Shown piece by piece: positions 34,716-43,340 of a DNA stretch of 64,000 nucleotides. The DNA comes from Rhodospirillaceae bacterium (GTDB taxonomy: Bacteria; Pseudomonadota; Alphaproteobacteria; Kiloniellales; DSM-21159), in contig CP030885.1 of NCBI GenBank assembly GCA_006969625.1, positions 744,001 through 808,000 on the forward strand, given 5' to 3'. Under the pieces are notes generated by a model. That model was not told where the DNA came from, made no database searches, and saw only the letters and a list, made by a program, of their open reading frames with translations. How positions within the stretch are numbered: the stretch's first letter is position 1; each line of letters starts with the position of its first letter. Position numbers and translations under genes: made by a program.

Positions 34716-35159
34716 ATGCAGTACCTGCACTCGATGATCCGCATCAGCGATATCGACCAGTCGCTGGACTTCTTCTGCAACAAGCTGGGCCTGGTCGAGG
34801 TCGACCGCCACGAGAGCGAGAAGGGCCGCTTCACCCTGATCTTCCTGGCCGCGCCCGAGGATGTCGCGCGGGCCAAGTCCGAGCAGCGCGCCCCCATGGT
34901 CGAGCTGACCTACAACTGGGATCCGGAAGAGTACGGCGGCGGCCGCAACTTCGGGCACCTGGCCTATCGCGTCGACGACATCTACGGCCTGTGCCGGAAG
35001 CTGATGGATGCGGGCGTCACCATCAACCGGCCGCCGCGCGACGGCCGCATGGCCTTCGTGCGCTCGCCGGACGGCATCTCGATCGAGCTGCTGCAGCGCG
35101 GCGAGGCCCTGCCTCCGCAGGAGCCCTGGGCCTCCATGGAGAACACCGGCACCTGGTAA
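34716..35159 (+). CDS. gloA: Lactoylglutathione lyase (glyoxalase I)
   Basis: A 147-residue VOC-fold enzyme that converts the methylglyoxal-glutathione hemithioacetal to lactoylglutathione. Metal ligands are His5 ([10 protein letters not shown]), Glu in MVELTYNW, His in FGHLAYRV and Glu in ISIELLQRG. The length is close to E. coli GloA, with a short Ala/Pro tail. It lies 82 bases after the marR gene. A terminator follows 24 bases after its stop. Confidence 0.93.
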   Translation: MQYLHSMIRISDIDQSLDFFCNKLGLVEVDRHESEKGRFTLIFLAAPEDVARAKSEQRAPMVELTYNWDPEEYGGGRNFGHLAYRVDDIYGLCRKLMDAGVTINRPPRDGRMAFVRSPDGISIELLQRGEALPPQEPWASMENTGTW

Positions 35160-35182
35160 GCGCGCCGAGACCGGCAGCGTTG

Positions 35183-35207
35183 CGGGCGGCCCGCTGCGGG
35201 CCGCCCG
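35183..35207. terminator. Bidirectional hairpin between gloA and the isocitrate dehydrogenase gene
   Basis: CGGGCGGCCCG-CTG-CGGGCCGCCCG in the 63-bp gap between convergent genes; the T-run is weak on both sides. Confidence 0.55.
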
Positions 35208-35222
35208 TTCGCCTTGGTCAGC

Positions 35223-36671
35223 CTACTGACCCTGGCCGAGCGAGAACCCGGGCTGCCCGCCGAAGGTGCAAAGATGCTCGGTCTTGACGAAGTCGACGGC
35301 GGCCTCGGCGGCGCGCTGCTGCAAGGCGGCGATCTGGCGGTGGTCGACCGTGCCGCCCTCGGCCTCGGCCAGGAAGCGGCAGCGCCAGTGGTCGGTGCAG
35401 AAGGTCTCGGGCAGCCCCTCGGGCCAGACCTTGACGCCGCGGTTGGTGATCATCGAGAGCTTCAGGCCGTTGCCGCCGAGCGGCTGCAGCTGCGCCGCCA
35501 GCTCGTCCGGGCTGCCGCCGGCCCAATGCACGAAAAGGTCGACGCCCACGGTCTGCTTGGTCTTGGGCGCATGACGCACGGCGACGGGCACGGCGATGCC
35601 CTTGCCGTCCTTCTTGTAGGTGACGGCCGGCAGCGTCTCGGGGGTCTGGCCCAGGCGCGCGATCACCGCGTCGGCGAAGGCGCTGGTGCCGACCTTCTGC
35701 TTGCTGACGCCCGCGTCGAAGATGTCGTAGGTGTGCACGCCCTCCTCCAGGGTGCGCAGCCAGGCGTTGTGCACCCGCTCGGCCGCCTCGGCCTGGCCGA
35801 TGTGCACCAGCATCATCACACCGCCCAACAGCAGGCCGGAGGGGTTGGCGACGTCCTGGCCGGCGCGGCGCGGCGCCGAGCCGTGGATCGCCTCGAACAT
35901 GGCGCAGTGCGCGCCGATGTTGGCGGAGCCGGCCAGGCCCACCGAACCGGCGATCTGCGCCCCGACGTCCGACAGCACGTCGCCGTAGAGGTTCGGCATG
36001 ACCACCACGTCGAAGGCCTCCGGCGTGTCGGCCAGCTTGGCGGCGCCGATGTCGATGATCCAGTGCTCGTTCTCGAGGTCGGAATACTCGGCCGCGATCT
36101 CGTCGAAGACCTTGTGGAACAGGCCGTCGGTCAGCTTCATGATGTTGTCTTTGGTGAAGCAGGTGACCTTCTTGCGGCCGTTGGCGCGCGCATACTCGAA
36201 GGCGTAGCGCACGATGCGCTCGCAGCCCGGTCGCGAGATCAGCTTCAGGCACTGCACCACCTCGTCGGTCTGCTGGTGCTCGATGCCGGCGTAGAGGTCC
36301 TCCTCGTTCTCGCGCACCACCACCACGTCCATCTTCGGGTGCTTGGTGGCGACGAAGGGATGGTAGGACACGCAGGGCCGAACATTCGCGAAGAGGCCCA
36401 GCGACTTGCGCACCGTCACGTTCAGGCTCTTGAAGCCGCCGCCCTGGGGGGTGGTGATCGGCGCCTTGTAGAAGACCTTCGTGCGGCGCAGCGAGTCCCA
36501 GGCGCTCGGCTCGATGCCGGCGGTGTTGCCGCGGTGATAGACCGCCTCGCCGATCTCGATCGTTTCGATCTCCAGCTCCGCACCGGCGGCTTGCAGAATG
36601 CGAAGGCTGGCGGCCATGATCTCCGGGCCGATGCCGTCGCCGTGCGCCACCGTGATGGGCGTGCTGCTCAT
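35223..36671 (-). CDS. icd: Isocitrate dehydrogenase with C-terminal extension
   Basis: A 482-residue decarboxylating dehydrogenase of the TCA cycle. Substrate and Mg sites are visible: the NLYGDVLSDVGAQIAGSVGL signature, VTVRKSLGLFANVRPCVSY and ENEEDLYAGIEHQQTDEVVQ. After the roughly 330-residue catalytic core an extra domain of 140 residues (GVDLFVHWAGGSPDELAAQL to the end) matches the Thermus/Rickettsia-type enzyme and not E. coli Icd. Cofactor preference (NADP probable) cannot be fixed by eye. AGGA lies just before ATG 36671. It is the only gene in its transcript. Confidence 0.9.
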   Translation of the reverse strand: MSSTPITVAHGDGIGPEIMAASLRILQAAGAELEIETIEIGEAVYHRGNTAGIEPSAWDSLRRTKVFYKAPITTPQGGGFKSLNVTVRKSLGLFANVRPCVSYHPFVATKHPKMDVVVVRENEEDLYAGIEHQQTDEVVQCLKLISRPGCERIVRYAFEYARANGRKKVTCFTKDNIMKLTDGLFHKVFDEIAAEYSDLENEHWIIDIGAAKLADTPEAFDVVVMPNLYGDVLSDVGAQIAGSVGLAGSANIGAHCAMFEAIHGSAPRRAGQDVANPSGLLLGGVMMLVHIGQAEAAERVHNAWLRTLEEGVHTYDIFDAGVSKQKVGTSAFADAVIARLGQTPETLPAVTYKKDGKGIAVPVAVRHAPKTKQTVGVDLFVHWAGGSPDELAAQLQPLGGNGLKLSMITNRGVKVWPEGLPETFCTDHWRCRFLAEAEGGTVDHRQIAALQQRAAEAAVDFVKTEHLCTFGGQPGFSLGQGQ

Positions 36672-36813
36672 TCCTGTCCTCCTCGCGCTGTCCGGGGAAA
36701 CCCGCTCCCCCCACTCGTCCAGGCGAGGTCTAATCCCGGGCGCAAAGCCGCGGAATTGAGTTCCGTCAATGGCAGCGATTGGCTCAGCCGATGGGTCCGG
36801 GAGCGCGTCGCGG

Positions 36814-37389
36814 TTACCCGCGCTCGAGGGTCGCCTGCAGCATGCTGTCGAGCGGCAAGAAGGCATTGACGACAGGCTCGGCGATCAGATCCGGCGCCTC
36901 GCCGGCCTCTGTCGGGCCTGGCCGCCGCAACTCGGCCGTCGAGGACAGGATGTAGCGGGGGCTGCCGGCCTCGTCGGCGAGAGGCAGGCGCACCACCTCG
37001 ACCAGAAGCTGGCGGCCGGACGGATAGCGGTCCCGCACCGTGGCGACCTGCACGCAGGGCTCGTCCAGCACCCGGTTCATCGCCGCCATCACGCCGCCTT
37101 TGTAACGATCGGCGAACAGCTCGAAGATGTTGCCGCCGGTCGGGTCGACGCCCAGCCGCGCGGTGACCCGCGTGCCCACCACCCGAACCCGGACATGGTC
37201 CGGCGCGATCCGCTCGTAGACCAGGAGATCCGGCAGCAGTTTCGGGATTTCGCTCGGGTCGATGGCGCTCTTGTAGGGTACCTCTCCGCCGCGCGACTTG
37301 CTCCGCCAATAGTCGACGAGCTGTCGATTGGTCGGGTGCAGGTCCGGCACGAGACCCTCGGCGCTCTGCATTTCCAAGGCGGCGCGCAT
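36814..37389 (-). CDS. PAS-domain protein (PAS_5-like)
   Basis: A 191-residue single-domain protein resembling the PAS_5 family common in Rhodospirillales. It contains YWRSKSRGGEVPYKSAIDPS, LLPDLLVYERIAPDHVRVRV, GTRVTARLGVDPTGGNIFEL and DRYPSGRQLLVEVVRLPLAD. There is no output domain, so it is either a stand-alone sensor or a regulator of another protein. The 259-bp divergent gap to the ATP-grasp gene includes an AT-rich patch near 37485-37500 that may hold promoters. Confidence 0.75.
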   Translation of the reverse strand: MRAALEMQSAEGLVPDLHPTNRQLVDYWRSKSRGGEVPYKSAIDPSEIPKLLPDLLVYERIAPDHVRVRVVGTRVTARLGVDPTGGNIFELFADRYKGGVMAAMNRVLDEPCVQVATVRDRYPSGRQLLVEVVRLPLADEAGSPRYILSSTAELRRPGPTEAGEAPDLIAEPVVNAFLPLDSMLQATLERG

Positions 37390-37648
37390 CTCTGATACTC
37401 TCCAACGGCAACGGCCACGCAGCCCCGATGGCCGGAGCCCGGCTCATGCTTCCTTTCGCGATACAACGCGAGGTTCATAGGCCCTGTGACTATATACACT
37501 CTTCCATAAGACTGCACAGCGGAGATTCGCCGCCGAAGCATCGTGTGAGCGGCCGCCGGCCGCGGGTCTGTCGCAGGGGAATGCCCACGCGGTCTATGTC
37601 GTTGAAAACAGGACGCTGGCCGCTGGAAACAAAGGAAACGACGCAAGT

Positions 37649-39007
37649 ATGACGCCTACGCCGAGTTGGGACCCTGCCGCACCCCCCGACAAGGACACGG
37701 TGTTCGTCGTCGGGATGGACGCCTTCAACGCGCGCTTCCTGCCCGAGCTACGCGGCGCCGGGGAGGTCGAGTTCCGCGCCCTGCTGGACTTCGGGGAAGC
37801 GGTGGTCCCGCCGCCGGACATCCAGTTCGCAAGCCTCCTCGAACTCTGCGAAGACCGCTTGGCCGGCTTCGCGCAGCAGGGCGGGCGCCTGAAGGGCATC
37901 ATCGGCTGGTGGGACTTTCCGACCTGTGCCCTCGTGCCCATCCTGCGCCGCCGGCACGGCTTGCCCGGCCCCGATGCGGCGGCGATCGCCGCCTGCGAGC
38001 ACAAGTACTTCGCCCGCCTGCAGCAACAGAGGGCAGTGCCGGAGATGACGCCGGCCTTCGCCGCCGTGGACCCCTTCGCCGTCGATCCGAAGCGCATCGA
38101 GCTCGACTACCCGTTTTGGCTGAAGCCGGTGGTCGCACACTCCTCGTATCTGGGATTTCGCGTCGACGACGACGCGGACTTCGACCACGCGCTGCAGGTG
38201 ATCCGCGACGAGATCGGCCACCTCCGCAGGCCGGTCGACAACTTTCTGGCGGAGGCCGGATGGCCGGACGGCACGCACGAGGTGAGCGGCGACCATTGCA
38301 TCGCCGAGGAAATCATCTCGGTCGGCGAGCAATGCACCCTAGAGGGCTACGTCTTCCAGGGCGAATCGCACATCTTCGGGGTGATCGACACGGGCCGGAC
38401 GGGGCGCCACCGCCAGAGCCTGTCGACCTACCGCTACCCCTCGAGCCTGCCGGAGGGGGTGCAGGCGCGGATGAAGGCCGCGGCGGCGAAGGTGATGCGC
38501 CAGATCGGCTACGACGACGGCGCCTTCAACATCGAGTTCTATTGGGATGAGGCGACGGACAACCTGAAGCTTCTGGAGGTCAACAGCCGCATATCGAAAT
38601 CGCACACGCCGCTGTTCCGCCTGGTCGACGGCGTCGGCAACTTCCAGGTTCCGTTCGATCTGACCCAGGGCCGCCGGCCGCGCATGCCCGAGGGCGAGGG
38701 CCCCTACGCCATCGCCCAGAAGTCGATGCTCCGCCTGTCGCGGGAGGAGATGGACGACGCCGTCGTCACCCGCGTGCCCAGCGAGGCCGACATCGCGCGC
38801 GTGAAGGAAGTCGAACCGCAGGCCGAGGTCCGGATCCTCGTCCGCGAGGGGCAACGCCTGTCGGACCTCGATTATCAAGAGAGCTACAGCTACCTCCTCG
38901 CCGACCTCTTCCTGGGTGCCGACAGCGCCGCCGAGCTCGACCAAAAGGCGCGTCGCTGCCAGGCGCTTCTGCCCTTCGAGTTCGAGCCGGTCCGCGAGGC
39001 GGCATGA
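37649..39007 (+). CDS. ATP-grasp ligase-like protein of unknown substrate
   Basis: A 452-residue protein with an ATP-grasp fold. The nucleotide-binding lysine region is YPFWLKPVVAHSSYLGFRVD, the hinge region is CIAEEIISVGEQCTLEGYVF, and the Mg-binding residues are in FNIEFYWDEATDNLKLLEVN followed by SRIS. ATP-grasp enzymes join a carboxylate to an amine or thiol through an acylphosphate. The N-terminal 110 residues resemble a pre-ATP-grasp domain. Its last 4 bases overlap the start of a CocE/S15-type hydrolase gene (ATGA), so the two are translated together. I cannot assign a product; an amide or dipeptide is the natural inference. Confidence 0.75.
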   Translation: MTPTPSWDPAAPPDKDTVFVVGMDAFNARFLPELRGAGEVEFRALLDFGEAVVPPPDIQFASLLELCEDRLAGFAQQGGRLKGIIGWWDFPTCALVPILRRRHGLPGPDAAAIAACEHKYFARLQQQRAVPEMTPAFAAVDPFAVDPKRIELDYPFWLKPVVAHSSYLGFRVDDDADFDHALQVIRDEIGHLRRPVDNFLAEAGWPDGTHEVSGDHCIAEEIISVGEQCTLEGYVFQGESHIFGVIDTGRTGRHRQSLSTYRYPSSLPEGVQARMKAAAAKVMRQIGYDDGAFNIEFYWDEATDNLKLLEVNSRISKSHTPLFRLVDGVGNFQVPFDLTQGRRPRMPEGEGPYAIAQKSMLRLSREEMDDAVVTRVPSEADIARVKEVEPQAEVRILVREGQRLSDLDYQESYSYLLADLFLGADSAAELDQKARRCQALLPFEFEPVREAA

Positions 39008-41058
39008 GGATCGTCGAGGACTTTCCTCACGAGATCGAGGAGACCGAACACCAGACAATTCCGATGCGCGACGGCGTGCGGCTGTCGGCGCGCATCTGGC
39101 GGCCGCGCGGCAGCGAGGAAGCGCCGGTACCGGCGATCCTCGAGTACATCCCCTACCGCAAACGCTTCGGCAGCCGCACACGGGACGAGATCATGCACCG
39201 CTGGATGGCCGGGCATGGCTATGCCTGCCTGCGCGTCGACCTGCGGGGCAGCGGCGAGAGCGAGGGGGTGCTGACCGACGAGTACCTGCAGAGCGAGTTG
39301 GACGACGGCGTCGAGGTGCTCGAGTGGATCGCCGCGCAGCCCTGGTGCAGCGGCGCGGTGGGCATGATCGGCATCTCCTGGGGCGGCTTCAACGGCCTGC
39401 AGATCGCCGAACTGCAGCCGGCGCCGCTGAAGGCGATCGTCACGGTCTGCTCGACCGACGACCGCTTTGCGGACGACGTGCATCACATGGGCGGCTGCCT
39501 GCTCGGCGACAATCTCTCCTGGGCCTCGGTGATGTTCTCCTACAACACGGTGCCGCCGGACCCGGCGCTGGTCGGCGAGGCTTGGCGCGCGATGTGGCAC
39601 GAGCGCCTCCAGGGCAGTGGCTTGTGGCTGGAGACCTGGCTCGAGCACCAGCGGCGCGACGCCTACTGGCGCCACGCCTCGGTCAACGAGAACTACGACG
39701 CGATCCGCGTGCCGGTCTATGCCGTCAGCGGTTGGGCGGACGGCTACTCCAACGCCGTTTTCCGCCTGATGGCCAACCTGGGCGTCGCCCGCCGCGGCCT
39801 GATCGGGCCGTGGAGCCACCGCTACCCGCACCAGGGCGTACCGGGGCCGGCGATCGACTTCCTGAGCGACGTCAAGCGCTGGTGGGACGAGCACTTGAAG
39901 GGCGAGACGACCGGCATCGCCGACGAGCCGATGCTGCGGGTCTGGCTGCAGGACTCGGTGCCGCCGACCACCAGCTACCGCGAGCGCCCCGGCCGCTGGG
40001 TCGCCGAGGAAAGCTGGCCGAGCCCGCGGCTGCGCGAACGCGTCTTCCGGCTGGAGCGCGAGGCGCACCGGCTCGGCGAGTTGGTCCCGCGCGAGGCAGA
40101 GACGATCGGCCGACCCCCCGTCGACCGAGCGCACACGCAGATCCAATCGCCCCTGACGGTCGGGCTGTTCGCCGGCAAGTGGTGCTCTTACGCCTCCGGT
40201 CCCGATCTGGCGCACGATCAGCGGATCGAGGACGGCGGTGCGCTGGTCTTCGACTCCGCGCCGCTGGACGCGCCGCTGGAGATCCTCGGCAGTCCGCTGC
40301 TCGAGCTCAGCGTCAGCGCCGACAAGCCGGTCGCTCAGGTGGCGGTGCGCCTGTCCGACGTGCGGCCGGACGGCAAGGCGACGCGGGTGACCTGGGGCAT
40401 CCTGAACCTGACACACCGCGACTCCGACGCCGAGCCGGAGCCGTTGCCCCCCGGCGAGCCGGTGCATGCCACCGTCAAGCTGAACGGCATCGCCCAGCAC
40501 TTCCCGGCCGGCCACCGCGTGCGCATCTCGATCTCCACGTCCTACTGGCCGATGGCCTGGCCGCCGCCGGAGCCGGTCGCCCTGCGGTTGGAACTGGCGG
40601 ACTGCACCCTGCGCCTGCCCGAGCGGCCGCCGCGCCACGAAGATACCGCCCTGCCGTCGCTGGGCGAACCGCAAGGCGCCGCCAGCGCACCCAGGGAGAT
40701 CCTGGAGACCGAGCACCATAACTGGCTGGTGCATCGCGACCTGGCCGCCGACCGCTCGACCCTGGAGGTGATCGACGACCGCGGCACCCACTTCCACCCG
40801 GACACCGGCTTGACGGTGACCACGCGCGCGCGCGAGCTCTACAGCTCGGTCGCCGACGACTTCCAATCGGCCAAGGGCGAGACCGAGTGGGAGCGCGAAC
40901 TGTCGCGCGACGGCTGGCACATCCGGACGGTGTGCCGCACCGAGCTGACCTGCACCGTCAGCCACTTCGTGCTGCATGCCGAGCTGGACGCCTACGAGGG
41001 CGGCCACCGGGTCTTCAGCCGCAACTGGAGCCGCCGGATACCCCGCGACCTGGTGTAG
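39004..41058 (+). CDS. CocE/NonD family (S15) hydrolase
   Basis: A 684-residue serine hydrolase of the X-Pro dipeptidyl-peptidase S15/CocE class. The alpha/beta-hydrolase domain opens with IPMRDGVRLSARIWRP. The nucleophile is Ser125 in MIGISWGGFNG, and LRVDLRGSGESEG is the oxyanion-loop region. The acid and His are probably in VSGWADGYSN and GPWSHRYPHQG. The C-terminal half has the jelly-roll domain (LVFDSAPLDAPLEILGSPLL). Members cut acyl-peptides, esters or amides. Being coupled to an ATP-grasp ligase, it may hydrolyse or transfer that enzyme's product. Confidence 0.88.
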   Translation: MRIVEDFPHEIEETEHQTIPMRDGVRLSARIWRPRGSEEAPVPAILEYIPYRKRFGSRTRDEIMHRWMAGHGYACLRVDLRGSGESEGVLTDEYLQSELDDGVEVLEWIAAQPWCSGAVGMIGISWGGFNGLQIAELQPAPLKAIVTVCSTDDRFADDVHHMGGCLLGDNLSWASVMFSYNTVPPDPALVGEAWRAMWHERLQGSGLWLETWLEHQRRDAYWRHASVNENYDAIRVPVYAVSGWADGYSNAVFRLMANLGVARRGLIGPWSHRYPHQGVPGPAIDFLSDVKRWWDEHLKGETTGIADEPMLRVWLQDSVPPTTSYRERPGRWVAEESWPSPRLRERVFRLEREAHRLGELVPREAETIGRPPVDRAHTQIQSPLTVGLFAGKWCSYASGPDLAHDQRIEDGGALVFDSAPLDAPLEILGSPLLELSVSADKPVAQVAVRLSDVRPDGKATRVTWGILNLTHRDSDAEPEPLPPGEPVHATVKLNGIAQHFPAGHRVRISISTSYWPMAWPPPEPVALRLELADCTLRLPERPPRHEDTALPSLGEPQGAASAPREILETEHHNWLVHRDLAADRSTLEVIDDRGTHFHPDTGLTVTTRARELYSSVADDFQSAKGETEWERELSRDGWHIRTVCRTELTCTVSHFVLHAELDAYEGGHRVFSRNWSRRIPRDLV

Positions 41059-41180
41059 AGCCAGGCAAGCCCCGCCGGGACCGTATCGCCTCATGCCGAC
41101 CCGTGCATGCGGGCAAATGGCTTGCCAGCCCTGCACCGCCCGGTGCAGTCAGAAGGCTGAGCAACGGAGCGGGACGCGCC

Positions 41181-42332
41181 ATGCCGAAGGATCTGGAGGG
41201 GTTGCTGGTGGTGACGCTGGAGCAGGCGGTGGCCGCGCCCTATGCCTCCTGCAAGCTGGCCGACGCCGGTGCCCGGGTGATCAAGCTGGAGCGCGCCGAG
41301 GGCGACTTCGCCCGGCGTTACGACGCCGCCGTCCAGGGCCTGTCGGCCTATTTCGTCTGGCTCAACCGCGGCAAGCAGTCGGTGCGCTTCGACCTGAAGG
41401 ACGCCGCCGATCTGGCCATGCTGCGGCGCATGCTGGCCAAGGCCGACGTCTTCATCCAGAACCTGGCGCCGGGCGCCACCGCGCGTGCCGGTATCGGCAG
41501 CGAAGCCCTGCGCGCGGCCAACCCGCGGCTGATCACCTGCGACATCTCGGGCTACGGCCAGAGCGGGCCGTACCGCGACATGAAGGCCTACGACCTGCTG
41601 GTCCAGGCCGAATCCGGCCTCGCCTTCGTCACCGGGACGCCCGCGGAGCCCGGCCGCGTCGGCGTCTCGGTCTGCGATGTCGCCTGTGGCATGTACGCCC
41701 ATCAGGCGATCCTCCAGGCCCTGTACGCGCGTGAGCGCCGCGGCCCGGCACAAGACGGCGGCGGACGCGGTATCCAGGTCTCCCTCTACCACGCCCTGGC
41801 GGATTGGATGAACGTGCCGTACCTGCAGCATGCGTACGGAGGGCGTACGCCGCCGCGTCCCGGCCTGCACCACCCTTCGATCGCGCCCTACGGCCTGTAC
41901 GCCTGCGGCGACGGCCAGGGCGTGCTGATCTCCATCCAGAACGAGCGCGAATGGCGGCGGCTCTGCAGCGAGGTGCTGGAGCGCCCGGAGATCGCCGACG
42001 ACCCGCGCTTCGCCACCAACCCGGCCCGGGTCGCGCATCGCGCGGCGCTGGATGCGATCGTCCTGGAGGTCTTCGGCCGTTTCACGCGCGATGCCGTCGC
42101 CGTGCGCCTGCAGGCCGCCCAGATCGCCTACGGCCGCCTGTCCGACCTGGACGACCTTGCCGCGCATCCGCAGAACAACTGGATCCGCGTGGCCACCTCG
42201 GCCGGCGAGGTGCGGCTTCTGGCGCCGCCGCCGATCGTGCCGGGCGTCGAGGAGTCCTACGGCGCGGTGCCCGACCTGGGCGAGCACGACGCCGAGGTCC
42301 GCGCCGAGTTCGGTGCCGTAGCTTCAGGCTAG
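41181..42332 (+). CDS. CaiB/BaiF family (type III) CoA transferase
   Basis: A 383-residue family III CoA transferase that swaps CoA between carboxylic acids. The expected catalytic aspartate is Asp138 in MKAYDLLVQAESGLAFVTG. LLVVTLEQAVAAPYASCKLA, FDLKDAADLAMLRRM and CDISGYGQSGPYRDM are family blocks. It is complete: the TAG stop lies within the CTAG target of the IS481 element that follows. It sits 122 bp after the CocE-type gene on the same strand; a functional link with the ATP-grasp/CocE pair is possible but unproven. Confidence 0.9.
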   Translation: MPKDLEGLLVVTLEQAVAAPYASCKLADAGARVIKLERAEGDFARRYDAAVQGLSAYFVWLNRGKQSVRFDLKDAADLAMLRRMLAKADVFIQNLAPGATARAGIGSEALRAANPRLITCDISGYGQSGPYRDMKAYDLLVQAESGLAFVTGTPAEPGRVGVSVCDVACGMYAHQAILQALYARERRGPAQDGGGRGIQVSLYHALADWMNVPYLQHAYGGRTPPRPGLHHPSIAPYGLYACGDGQGVLISIQNEREWRRLCSEVLERPEIADDPRFATNPARVAHRAALDAIVLEVFGRFTRDAVAVRLQAAQIAYGRLSDLDDLAAHPQNNWIRVATSAGEVRLLAPPPIVPGVEESYGAVPDLGEHDAEVRAEFGAVASG

Positions 42333-42341
42333 GTGTTTAGT
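42333..42341 (+). repeat. IS481 left terminal repeat
   Basis: GTGTTTAGT; matches the right end GTGTTCGGT (read inwards) at 7 of 9 positions. Confidence 0.65.
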
Positions 42342-42389
42342 CCCGTGGTGTGATGGTAGGTTGCCATCCAACATGGAGGGGGACGAGCT

Positions 42390-43340
42390 ATGGGCGAGGT
42401 TGTTCACGGGAGCGCCACGACCACGCAGGCCGTCCGAGCGGCAATACAGCGATCGCAAGCTTCGGTCTCGGAGCTAGCCGAGCGGTATGGGCTCAACGAG
42501 AAGACGGTCCGCAAGTGGCGCAAGCGGTCTACCGTGGAGGACGCGCGAATGGGGCCGAAGGAGGTGCGCTCCTCGGTTCTCAGCCCCGAGGAGGAAGCGA
42601 TGTGCGTGGCCTTTCGTCGACATACGCTGCTGCCGTTGGACGACTGTCTGTATGCGCTCCAGGCCTCGATCCCGCATCTCAGCCGATCCGCGCTGCACCG
42701 GCTCTTCCAGCGCCACGACATCAGCCGCCTACCGGAGATCGAAGGCGACAGGCCGAAGCGGTCCAGGTTCCAGCGCTACCCCATCGGCTACCTGCACATC
42801 GACATCGCCGAGCTGCGCACCGAGGACGGCAAGCTCTGGATGTTCGTCGCCATCGACCGCACCAGCAAGTTCGCCTTCGCAAAGCTGGTCCCGAAGGCCG
42901 GAAAGATGGCCGCGGCCGCCTTCCTCCGCGAGGTCATCCAGGCGTTGCCCTATAGGGTCCACACGGTGCTCACCGACAACGGCGTCCAGTTCGCCAACCG
43001 CAAGCAAGATCGCTACGCCTTCCGGCACGCCTTCGGCATCGCCTGCGTCGAGCATGGCATCGAGCACCGCCTGACGAAGGTGAACCACCCGTGGACCAAC
43101 GGACAGCTCGAGCGGAGGAACCGGACGATCAAGGAGGCGACCGTCAAGCGCTACCACTACGACAGCCACGACCAGCTCCGCCAGCACCTCGCCGACTTCG
43201 TCGCGGCCTACAACTTCGCACGCCGCCTCAAGACCCTACGCGGCCGAACGCCCTACGAGCACATCGTCAAATGCTGGACCGACGAGCCAGAACGGTTCAA
43301 GGGCGATCCGCGCCACCACATGCCGGCACCGAACACCTAG
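42390..43340 (+). CDS. IS481-family transposase
   Basis: A 316-residue DDE transposase. The N-terminal helix-turn-helix is SVSELAERYGLNEKTVRKWR. The integrase core carries Asp in LHIDIAELRTEDGKLW, Asp in VLTDNGVQFANRK and Glu in TNGQLERRNRTIKEAT, all three catalytic residues. The frame is intact, so the copy may be functional. Its TAG stop (43338-43340) is supplied by the flanking target duplication, so a copy at a site without this sequence would read through. Confidence 0.93.
   Translation: MGEVVHGSATTTQAVRAAIQRSQASVSELAERYGLNEKTVRKWRKRSTVEDARMGPKEVRSSVLSPEEEAMCVAFRRHTLLPLDDCLYALQASIPHLSRSALHRLFQRHDISRLPEIEGDRPKRSRFQRYPIGYLHIDIAELRTEDGKLWMFVAIDRTSKFAFAKLVPKAGKMAAAAFLREVIQALPYRVHTVLTDNGVQFANRKQDRYAFRHAFGIACVEHGIEHRLTKVNHPWTNGQLERRNRTIKEATVKRYHYDSHDQLRQHLADFVAAYNFARRLKTLRGRTPYEHIVKCWTDEPERFKGDPRHHMPAPNT
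43328..43336 (-). repeat. IS481 right terminal repeat
   Basis: Reads GTGTTCGGT inwards. The CTAG at 43337-43340 immediately outside duplicates the one at 42329-42332. Confidence 0.65.

Larger units (their letters stand above)
42333..43336 (+). mobile_element. IS481-family insertion sequence with CTAG target duplication
   Basis: A 1,004-bp element with ends GTGTTTAGT (left) and ACCGAACAC (right, reverse complement GTGTTCGGT). It is flanked by CTAG at 42329-42332 and 43337-43340. IS481 of Bordetella is known to insert at NCTAGN, so the target fits. It carries a single transposase gene whose stop codon lies in the right-hand CTAG, just outside the element. Confidence 0.88.
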
